Assembly: GCA_002793635.1 (NCBI GenBank)
Contig: PFEM01000029.1
Location: 1 to 6,719 of the forward strand
Length of the DNA: 6,719 nt
Origin: Candidatus Shapirobacteria bacterium CG10_big_fil_rev_8_21_14_0_10_48_15
Lineage (GTDB): Bacteria > Patescibacteriota > Microgenomatia > PFEM01
Direction: 5' to 3'
A program made the position numbers and the translations under genes. The first letter of the stretch is position 1. Each line of letters opens with the position of its first letter. The notes under the pieces are model-generated. The model ran no database searches and was not told the origin of the DNA. It saw only the letters and a list, made by a program, of their open reading frames with translations. This document shows, piece by piece, positions 1 through 5,263 of the stretch.

Positions 1-1017
1 TATACCATTTTGGCCATTGATACTTCTTGTGACGAAACCGCCGCCGCCGTCACGGTGAACGACCGCGTCATCAGCAACGTCATTAATTCGCAGATCAAAG
101 ACCACCAGCAATACGGCGGCGTGATGCCGACGGTCGCCAAAAGAAAGCACCAAGAAATGATCGGCCCGGCAATTGCCACGGCCCTAAAGCGGACGAGAAA
201 AAACTGGCGGCAAATCGACGCCCTTGCCGTGACAATCGGCCCTGGTCTGGCCCCAGCTTTGGAAATCGGCGTCGCCAAAGCCAAACAACTGGCTAAAAAG
301 TATGGCAAACCCTTGCTGGCGGTCAATCACATGGAAGGCCACTTACTTTCCAGCCTCGCCAAAAATTCGCGAGGCAATCAGGGTTTTAAACCAAAATTTC
401 CCTTGCTGGGCTTGCTGGTTTCCGGCGGGCATACTCAACTGGTGTTGGTGAAAGCGATCGGCCGCTACCGGCTTTTGGGGGAAACTTTGGACGACGCGGC
501 GGGCGAAGCCTTTGATAAAGTGGCCAAAATGCTGGAATTGGGCTACCCGGGTGGACCAATTATCGCCGCCCTCGCCAAAAGGGGCGAGCCGGTTTACGAT
601 CTGCCGGTGCCGATGCAACATTCCGACGATTTAAATTTCAGCTTTTCCGGCTTGAAAACCGCTTGCCTTTACAAAATTCAAAAGCTGAAACTGACCACAC
701 AAGTCATCGAGGACTTTTGCGCTTCCTTTGAAAAAGCCGCCGTAACCGCCTTAACGGCCAAACTGGCCAAAGCGATTGAAAAATATCAGCCCCAGCAAAT
801 CGTTTTGGGCGGCGGGGTGATCAATAACCTGAAACTACGCCAGGAAGCGCGCCGCACCGCCCGACAATTTGGGGTGAAGGTTTTTACCCCCTACAGCCAA
901 AAATTGTTCAGCGATAACGCCGCCATGATCGGGGTAACTGCCTGGCACCAAGCCCAACGCGGTGATTTTGTCAAAGAGGTTGATTCTCTCGCCCGCCAGC
1001 CGAATTTGAATTTTTAG
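1..1017 (+). CDS. tsaD: tRNA N6-adenosine threonylcarbamoyltransferase TsaD (5'-partial)
   Basis: TsaD transfers the threonylcarbamoyl group from threonylcarbamoyl-AMP to A37 of ANN-decoding tRNAs, in the cytoplasm, with TsaB and TsaE. The frame is open from base 1 (Tyr-Thr-Ile-Leu-Ala-Ile-Asp-Thr-Ser). The TTG at position 10 is therefore an internal Leu codon; the true start lies a few codons outside the window. Visible family marks, numbered from base 1: the AIDTSCDET opening; the metal-binding HxxxH in NHMEGH (His110 and His114, bases 328-342); the SGGHTQLV ATPase-fold loop near 141-148; the GETLDDAAGEAFDK segment near 160-173; FSFSGLKTA near 213-221; LGGGV near 269-273; and the last metal ligand in SDNAAMIG (Asp305). 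The 338 codons seen match the usual length of about 335-345. It converges on the next gene and their stop codons overlap. Function is near certain; no regulation can be seen because the 5' side is missing. Confidence 0.97.
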   Translation, partial: YTILAIDTSCDETAAAVTVNDRVISNVINSQIKDHQQYGGVMPTVAKRKHQEMIGPAIATALKRTRKNWRQIDALAVTIGPGLAPALEIGVAKAKQLAKKYGKPLLAVNHMEGHLLSSLAKNSRGNQGFKPKFPLLGLLVSGGHTQLVLVKAIGRYRLLGETLDDAAGEAFDKVAKMLELGYPGGPIIAALAKRGEPVYDLPVPMQHSDDLNFSFSGLKTACLYKIQKLKLTTQVIEDFCASFEKAAVTALTAKLAKAIEKYQPQQIVLGGGVINNLKLRQEARRTARQFGVKVFTPYSQKLFSDNAAMIGVTAWHQAQRGDFVKEVDSLARQPNLNF

Positions 1018-1481
1018 AAGTCTTTGACGGGCTGTTTATTTGTTGCCTCCGAATAGGCCTTAGCATACAGCTGCTTTAGGGTCTCGTTGGCCCTACTGAC
1101 GATTGCGTCATTTTGAGGGTTGACTACCGAAATAACGGGAATTTCTCCCGGCTTGCTTGCTCCTCGAGGAATACGAACAACAAATCGCGTGGTGCCCCCC
1201 AAGACGGTCATGTAAACTGAAAGGGGTGTTTTGCGCAAAACTGCTTCTATCCCTGCTGCTGTAATTTGCTCACAAACCTCTTCTTGCCCAGTGCTCTCTT
1301 GCGGAAAAAAACAACGCGTCAGCGCCGGAAAAAGTTCGTTTGCTTCTTGCCTAATCGCCTCCTTATCCGGATCAGGCTGAAATATGTTGTTCTCAAAACG
1401 TCGCAACTGCTGTGCCAGCTCTTCCGGCGACGCCTCGCTCGCCTCCGCAACCTGCACAACCATTTCGCCTATTTCTGCCAT
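1014..1481 (-). CDS. Hypothetical protein, 155 aa, soluble
   Basis: I do not recognise this protein. The ATG at 1481 gives 155 residues ending in TAA at 1016-1014. No signal peptide or membrane segment is visible. Residues 1-50 are acidic, rich in Glu, Ala and Gln, and probably helical. Residues 76-120 look like alternating strands and turns (AVLRKTPLSVYMTVLGG, then TRFVVRIPRG, then IPVISVVNP), suggesting a small alpha/beta domain. A helix rich in Ala and Lys closes the chain. Cys57 and Cys70 are the only cysteines and form no metal-site pattern. A 44-base gap separates it from the upstream membrane-protein gene, and an extended -10 motif in that gap suggests its own promoter. No Shine-Dalgarno precedes the ATG. 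The gene is probably real: it is a long frame in a tightly packed region, it ends exactly at tsaD, and the opposing frame is interrupted. Function is unknown. Confidence 0.72.
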   Translation of the reverse strand: MAEIGEMVVQVAEASEASPEELAQQLRRFENNIFQPDPDKEAIRQEANELFPALTRCFFPQESTGQEEVCEQITAAGIEAVLRKTPLSVYMTVLGGTTRFVVRIPRGASKPGEIPVISVVNPQNDAIVSRANETLKQLYAKAYSEATNKQPVKDF

Positions 1482-1496
1482 TGCTTATTTAATTTA

Positions 1497-1505
1497 ATTC
1501 TATCA
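1497..1505 (-). promoter_or_regulatory. Candidate extended -10 promoter for the 155-aa gene
   Basis: Read on the minus strand, 1505-1497 is TGATAGAAT: a TGn extension followed by TAGAAT, one mismatch from the -10 consensus. No good -35 element stands at 16-18 bases; TTGAGG lies only 14 bases upstream. Transcription would start near 1490, giving a leader of about ten bases before the ATG at 1481. That agrees with the lack of a Shine-Dalgarno. The surrounding A/T-rich run makes chance matches fairly likely. Confidence 0.4.
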
Positions 1506-1525
1506 CAACCATCAACCCTCAAGAG

Positions 1526-1894
1526 TCACTCACACTTCAAGACACTACACAGCTCTTTGAAAACCTGTTTTTTGACCGCTTCCAGCTGGTCTTGGGGCAA
1601 ACTTTTGATGTCTTCAATCAGCTGACCGGTTTGCTTTTGAATATTGTCCACCGGCGCCTGAATCGGCTCGACCTCCCCCTCCACCGCTTCATCCAAATTA
1701 GGCGCTTGGGGCAAGTGTTTGACGGCTTCCCCCAAAACTTTTTCACCCGTACCCTGCAAGCTCTTTTTGATTTGCCCCAAAAGATCAAATTTGGCGTCAG
1801 CCTGCTGCTGGCGATCAGCAATCAGTTTGATCCCCCCAACCGTGATGCCGGCGATCGCCATAATAATCAGCAGCCTAATCAATGTTTGCCTCAT
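1526..1894 (-). CDS. Small membrane-anchored hypothetical protein, 122 aa
   Basis: I do not recognise a named family. The ATG at 1894 opens with MRQTLIR followed by one hydrophobic segment (about residues 6-25, LIRLLIIMAIAGITVGGIKL). This is an uncleaved anchor or signal-anchor; no lipobox cysteine is present. The rest, about 95 residues, is polar and helix-prone: an amphipathic Lys/Gln/Gly stretch (34-60), a Pro/Glu-rich linker (62-82, APNLDEAVEGEVEPIQAPV) and a closing helix with two cysteines at 116 and 121 (KELCSVLKCE). The topology suggests a short cytoplasmic N-terminus with the soluble part outside the membrane. Similar one-anchor proteins with a Pro/Glu linker and a C-terminal Cys are, from memory, common in Microgenomates genomes; that is an impression and was not searched. 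The gene starts 9 bases after the EEP stop, so it is probably the last gene of the ABC-EEP unit. Its stop is TGA. Confidence 0.7.
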   Translation of the reverse strand: MRQTLIRLLIIMAIAGITVGGIKLIADRQQQADAKFDLLGQIKKSLQGTGEKVLGEAVKHLPQAPNLDEAVEGEVEPIQAPVDNIQKQTGQLIEDIKSLPQDQLEAVKKQVFKELCSVLKCE

Positions 1895-1903
1895 CAGCTT
1901 ATT

Positions 1904-2701
1904 TTACAACTTTAACGCCATTAATAACCCCGCGTGGTCGGAAAGACAGCCGATTTGAGGAAAAGGCTGAACCCAAAGCAGCTGAACCTTGATTTTGCTA
2001 AGATCAAGGTTTTTGGTAAAAATAAAGTCCCGCTGCTGACCAGATTTGGCCATAGGCCAACGATAAAGGTTAAACAAGGTCGTTTTGAAAATCGAACCCC
2101 GGCCGGGATCATCAAGACCGCTGATTTGCAAAAACTTCCGGTAAACCGAAGAGTTTTTTTCGAGGTTAAAATCACCCGCCACAATAATTTTTCGCTTGCC
2201 CAAGTTTTTAATTTCCTTGGCCAGACGCGACAGCTCGGCCAACCGGCCCAAACCCAAACCCTGAGCGGACGCTAAATTAAACTGCCAGTCAACGCTCAAG
2301 TGAAGATCAACAATAATCATCTTTTGCCCACCCACTGACAATTCAAACCAGCAATAGCCACTGGCTACCAGTAGCTCGGTGAGAGGCAGGCTGAAGTTTT
2401 CAACACTGGGCGCAAAAAAATATTTTTGGGGGGCAAAAATTTTGGGCTTGGTCAAAACCAGCAGGCCGCTTAAGCGCCGACCGGCCATCGGTCGATAAAA
2501 ATGCCCAAACCCCACCGCGGCCAACTGCCTGACTAGATATTTTTTGGTCGCTCCCAGCCAAACTTCCTGCAAGCACACTACATCAGGGTCGATCCTGGCA
2601 ATTTCCTCAACGATCTTTTTTAACCGGGGAGCATATTTTCGGGAAAGCAGTGGCATTCCCAAAATATTAAAACTCAAAATGGACAGCGTCTTTGGCTTCA
2701 C
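1904..2701 (-). CDS. Endonuclease/exonuclease/phosphatase (EEP) family hydrolase
   Basis: This is a metal-dependent phosphodiesterase or phosphatase of the EEP fold (DNase I, exonuclease III, sphingomyelinase and inositol-phosphatase relatives). The 265-residue chain shows the family motifs in order: SFNILG with Asn12; CLQEVW with the metal ligand Glu46; VDLHLS with His134; AGDFNLE with Asp177 and Asn179; RDFIF with Asp225; and SDHAGL with Asp255-His256. All expected catalytic positions are present, so it should be active. Whether the substrate is DNA, a lipid head group or another phosphoester cannot be told. No signal peptide or transmembrane helix is visible, so it is probably cytoplasmic. 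The start is GTG at 2701: the first motif begins at residue 10, and no ATG lies between it and the upstream gene. It begins 4 bases after the ABC transporter stop, suggesting translational coupling, and only a weak AAGA-type ribosome site precedes it. It ends in TAA, 9 bases before the next start. Confidence 0.9.
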   Translation of the reverse strand: MKPKTLSILSFNILGMPLLSRKYAPRLKKIVEEIARIDPDVVCLQEVWLGATKKYLVRQLAAVGFGHFYRPMAGRRLSGLLVLTKPKIFAPQKYFFAPSVENFSLPLTELLVASGYCWFELSVGGQKMIIVDLHLSVDWQFNLASAQGLGLGRLAELSRLAKEIKNLGKRKIIVAGDFNLEKNSSVYRKFLQISGLDDPGRGSIFKTTLFNLYRWPMAKSGQQRDFIFTKNLDLSKIKVQLLWVQPFPQIGCLSDHAGLLMALKL

Positions 2702-2705
2702 CAGT

Positions 2706-4448
2706 TCATCTTAGCACATGAGGGCCATGAGCTTGAAGACGCCACAAGTATTGGTAGATGCCCTGCTTGTTTTTGATCAGCTGCTGATGAGAACCGGTTG
2801 CCACAATGCGGCCCCGGTCCATCACCACAATTTTGCCGACCCGGCGGACTGTGGCAAAACGGTGCGCGATAATCAGCAACGTGCGGTCGCGGGCAATCTT
2901 CCACAAAGCATTTTGAATCAGCCGCTCGGATTCAGAATCCAGATTGCTGGTCGCTTCATCAAAGATAATCACTTTGGGGTCAGTCAAAAGCATCCGGGCA
3001 ATCGCCAGCCGCTGTTTTTGCCCCCCTGAAAGCTTGATCCCCCGCTCACCCACTTGAGTTTGATACTGCTCCGGCAGACTCTGAATAAAATTGTCCAAAT
3101 TAGCCATCTTGGCGGCCTTGATAATCTGGTGATGAGTCGCTCGCTGGTGGCCGTAACCAATATTGAACTCAACCGTATTGTTGAAAAGAATCGGTTCTTG
3201 GGGCACAATGCCGATCAAAGAGCGCAGCTGCCGCTTGGCCAGACGGCGGATATCCACGCCGTCAAGAGCAATCTTGCCTTGGGCAACATCATAAAAACGC
3301 AGCAACAGCCTGACAATTGTCGTCTTGCCGACCCCGGAGCGGCCGACGAAGGCCACGGATTCGCCTGGCTTAATCAGCAAATTGATATTTTTGAGAACCT
3401 TTTTTGAGAAACCGGGATAAGCGAAGCTAACCTGGCCAAAATTGATCTCGCCCTGAATGTTTAGCAGCTTCACCGGCTTGGCCGGATCACGAACCAAAAT
3501 CTTTTCTTCCAAAATAGCAAAGTAGCTCTGAATATCCGTAAAATCCCGGGCAATCCCCCGGAGGTGATAAAGCAAACGAAAAAACTGGTAATAAAAGCTC
3601 GTCATGAACGAAGTGACCAAGACAAAATCGCCGACACTGCTTTGGCCAGTGATCAGTCTCTTGATCATCAACCAAAAAATCAGCAGGGCGCCCAAATTAG
3701 AAACGGTACCCACGACAATATCAATCAAACGAAAAGTATTGACATATTGCCACAGCCGTTGCGTCCAATCCCTAAAACTGCGGCGCAGCCTTCGCTCTTC
3801 TTTGACCTCCTGGGCAAAAAATTTAACCGTTTCGTAATTAATCAGGTTATCGGTAATAATGCCGGAAAGCTCGTCTTCCACCTCATTAAACAGTTTTCTT
3901 TTGGCAATGTTGATCCCAATCAGCTGCCAACCTAAAAGAATGTTGCCGGCAAAAATCGCCACGGTCAGGATGGTAATTAAGGGACTAATGCCGGTGAAGA
4001 AAAAAAGCAAAACCGTCAGGCCAATCGCGACTTCGCCGATTTCGTGATGAATATTATTAAATAAGTTAAAAAAAGCATTGTCACCACGCTTAAAAGCACT
4101 GATTAAAGAGCCGGTATTTTTGTTCACGTGGAAGGCGAAATCCAAGTCCTGAATATGGCGAAAAATCGTCAGCCGCGCATCACGCGCCGCGGGAATCAGG
4201 ACCCGATCACCTAAAAAATTGCTCAAGGCGCTCAACCAGTTGCTGATCACCCGCACCCCCACGTAAAGCAAAACGGGCAGCAAAATCTGCCGATAGTTTT
4301 GGCTGGGCAAAGCTTCGATCAACAGCTTGTAGGTATAAGGACCGAGGTTGCCGATGACGCCGGCCACCACCAACACCAGCAAAAAGAGAATAAATTTCCC
4401 CCGATAAATCCACAAAAATTGGTAAAAACGCTTGAGTAGCTTCAACAT
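2706..4448 (-). CDS. ABC exporter half-transporter (fused membrane and ATPase domains)
   Basis: This ATP-driven exporter subunit of the MsbA/Atm1 (ABCB) type works as a homo- or heterodimer in the cytoplasmic membrane. Starting at the ATG at 4448 it has 580 residues, the normal size. Residues 1-310 form the six-helix membrane domain, with hydrophobic stretches near 17-33, 55-72, 138-170 (two helices) and 243-285 (two helices), and the NYETVKFF motif near 204-211. The ATPase domain follows: Walker A GRSGVGKT (369-376), Q-loop Gln417 in VPQEP, signature LSGGQ (473-477), Walker B VIIFDEA (Asp497, Glu498), D-loop SNLD and H-loop His529. All catalytic residues are intact. NYETVKFF and the IVPQEPILFN region recall Atm1-like exporters, but the substrate cannot be assigned; lipid, peptide, drug or thiol cargo all remain possible. 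A TTG at 4463 is in frame, but the Shine-Dalgarno favours the ATG. It stops with TGA 4 bases before the EEP hydrolase, which is probably co-transcribed. Confidence 0.95.
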   Translation of the reverse strand: MLKLLKRFYQFLWIYRGKFILFLLVLVVAGVIGNLGPYTYKLLIEALPSQNYRQILLPVLLYVGVRVISNWLSALSNFLGDRVLIPAARDARLTIFRHIQDLDFAFHVNKNTGSLISAFKRGDNAFFNLFNNIHHEIGEVAIGLTVLLFFFTGISPLITILTVAIFAGNILLGWQLIGINIAKRKLFNEVEDELSGIITDNLINYETVKFFAQEVKEERRLRRSFRDWTQRLWQYVNTFRLIDIVVGTVSNLGALLIFWLMIKRLITGQSSVGDFVLVTSFMTSFYYQFFRLLYHLRGIARDFTDIQSYFAILEEKILVRDPAKPVKLLNIQGEINFGQVSFAYPGFSKKVLKNINLLIKPGESVAFVGRSGVGKTTIVRLLLRFYDVAQGKIALDGVDIRRLAKRQLRSLIGIVPQEPILFNNTVEFNIGYGHQRATHHQIIKAAKMANLDNFIQSLPEQYQTQVGERGIKLSGGQKQRLAIARMLLTDPKVIIFDEATSNLDSESERLIQNALWKIARDRTLLIIAHRFATVRRVGKIVVMDRGRIVATGSHQQLIKNKQGIYQYLWRLQAHGPHVLR

Positions 4449-4454
4449 CAAGTT

Positions 4455-4459
4455 CTCCC
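4455..4459 (-). promoter_or_regulatory. Shine-Dalgarno of the ABC exporter gene
   Basis: On the minus strand GGGAG lies 6 bases before the ATG at 4448, ideal spacing. It falls between the alternative in-frame TTG (4463) and the ATG, so a ribosome using it must start at the ATG. This decides the start and shortens the protein from 585 to 580 residues. It is the cleanest ribosome site in the window. Confidence 0.75.
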
Positions 4460-4481
4460 GCAATACAAGAAGAATCTCTCT

Positions 4482-4510
4482 ATTTTACCCCAAAACTACC
4501 TCCGACTGAA
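4482..4510 (-). promoter_or_regulatory. Weak candidate promoter for the ABC-EEP unit
   Basis: TAAAAT at 4487-4482 (minus strand) is a one-mismatch -10 box. TTCAGT at 4510-4505 sits 17 bases upstream but matches only three of six -35 positions. Transcription would start near 4475, leaving room for the Shine-Dalgarno at 4459-4455. The gap after the upstream small-gene pair and the candidate terminator make a promoter here sensible, but the motif is poor. Confidence 0.3.
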
Positions 4511-4622
4511 GCGGCTGGCCAAAAAAGACACTCCCCAAGGCTTGGAACTTCCCGCTGGCATCCGAAGTCAAAAAGCGGCGCCGGCCACCCTTGGTCAATT
4601 TCTTGTCAATTGGGACCGCTGG
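4485..4622 (-). pseudogene. 45-codon open stretch, possible remnant of a C-terminal gene end
   Basis: The minus-strand frame from 4622 to 4488 is open for 45 codons. It is closed by TAG at 4625-4623 upstream and TAA at 4487-4485 downstream. It reads like protein: PIDKKLTKGG, then RRRFLTSDASGKFQALG, then SVFFGQPLQSEVVLG. There is no ATG or GTG, and no ribosome site stands before the only TTG (about 4598). It may be the 3' end of a decayed gene. The GKFQALG pattern distantly recalls tails of RNA-binding PUA-like domains, but I cannot assign a family. The candidate terminator at 4570-4588 lies inside it, and 45 codons can be open by chance in G+C-moderate DNA, so it may be plain non-coding sequence. 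Confidence 0.25.
4570..4588 (-). terminator. Candidate intrinsic terminator of the DUF5674 pair
   Basis: Read on the minus strand, GTGGC (4588-4584) can pair with GCCGC (4579-4575) around a CGGC tetraloop: four G-C pairs and one U-G. Five T residues (4574-4570) follow at once. It lies about 58 bases downstream of the stop of the 85-residue gene and before the ABC promoter region, where a terminator would be expected. The stem is short, so this is tentative. Confidence 0.4.
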
Positions 4623-4645
4623 CTAGGCTGCTCTTCATTTGAGAT

Positions 4646-4903
4646 TCACAAAAGGTTTTTGAATTTTGTATACTGATCCAAAATTTTTTCCGCCCAATAA
4701 TGTTGGTCTCGACTAGTTTTTAAATAGTCCCGCGGGAAATCCGCCATTTTGATTATTGCCGGGTCCAGTTTTTCTTTTATCTTTGTGGCTGCTTTTTTCA
4801 AAAATCCCAAACTCGTATTTTTTGATCCTTTTGCCAAATAAAAAGCGGCGCGATACAAATTAGCCACGGCGTCGGCTTGATAACTGTATTTGCTTAAACC
4901 CAT
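4646..4903 (-). CDS. Hypothetical helical protein, 85 aa
   Basis: I do not recognise a named family. The ATG at 4903 gives 85 residues ending in TGA (4648-4646). The sequence looks all-helical: SYQADAVANLYRAAFYLAKG (about 6-25), a Lys/Ala-rich helix KKAATKIKEKLDPAII (about 36-51) and a C-terminal helix YWAEKILDQYTKFKNLL (about 69-85). It is basic and rich in Tyr and Lys, with no signal peptide, membrane segment or cysteine. Its start lies inside the 3' end of the DUF5674 gene (10-base overlap, different frame) and no Shine-Dalgarno is visible, so translation is probably coupled to that gene. G+C is low: 23 of 60 bases at 4681-4740 and 21 of 60 at 4801-4860 by hand count. The overlap makes it very likely a real gene that works with, or is regulated with, its neighbour. 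Confidence 0.68.
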   Translation of the reverse strand: MGLSKYSYQADAVANLYRAAFYLAKGSKNTSLGFLKKAATKIKEKLDPAIIKMADFPRDYLKTSRDQHYWAEKILDQYTKFKNLL

Positions 4904-5232
4904 AGTTGCTTAAAGTAACTTTTAACAATCCCAATAAACTTTTCTCTCCTATCTGGATCCAAAATCTCCAAATTATCATTTTTTAAACGTGGACGAAGAT
5001 TTAAAACGGCAGTGGTATCAATCAGCTTATCTTGAAGATTAATTCCCCCACCCCAGATATGATCTTGCTGACTGCCCTTGCTAAGCAGCAATTGCTCACC
5101 ATCAGCATGCAATTCTCCACCAGCAATCACCCAATTATTTTTGATATCGACCGTTACTTTTAGGTAATCTCCCCATTGGTCTTGAAGTTTTTTTATTTCA
5201 TCAGGGCTTAAGGGACGATCAAAAAATTTCAT
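4894..5232 (-). CDS. DUF5674 family protein, 112 aa
   Basis: The 112-residue protein matches my recollection of DUF5674, a small uncharacterised family common in Patescibacteria and some other prokaryotes. Its mark is the central block VIAGGELHADGEQLLL (about 35-50), followed by a GS-x-Q-x-x-IWG segment (53-61) and a late TTAVLNLRPR block (73-82). A C-terminal helix, REKFIGIVKSYFKQLW, closes it. No signal peptide or membrane helix is seen, so it should be cytoplasmic. His42 with nearby Glu and Asp (ELHADGE) could bind a metal or form an active site, but no activity is known to me. The ATG at 5232 is the only sensible start, because an in-frame TAA lies two codons upstream. It follows secA by 31 A/T-rich bases without a clear promoter or Shine-Dalgarno and overlaps the next gene by 10 bases. 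Read-through from secA is possible. Confidence 0.8.
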   Translation of the reverse strand: MKFFDRPLSPDEIKKLQDQWGDYLKVTVDIKNNWVIAGGELHADGEQLLLSKGSQQDHIWGGGINLQDKLIDTTAVLNLRPRLKNDNLEILDPDRREKFIGIVKSYFKQLWV

Positions 5233-5263
5233 ATTTTAAGTTTAACACTGTTTTTTCCATTAT

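Noticed and set aside
10..12. TTG as the start of tsaD
   Set aside because: The frame is open to base 1 and encodes Tyr-Thr-Ile before this Leu, matching the usual residues ahead of AIDTSCDE; the gene is cut by the window edge.
1266..1625. 119-codon plus-strand frame across the 155- and 122-aa genes
   Set aside because: It crosses the gap between two opposite genes, has an Arg/Leu/Phe/Ser-heavy composition typical of antisense frames and no domain.
4461..4463. TTG as the start of the ABC exporter
   Set aside because: The GGGAG Shine-Dalgarno lies downstream of it, 6 bases before the ATG at 4448.
4464..4645. tRNA, small RNA or riboswitch in the gap before the ABC gene
   Set aside because: No cloverleaf, T-loop or known riboswitch core could be traced; only a short hairpin plus T-run is supported.
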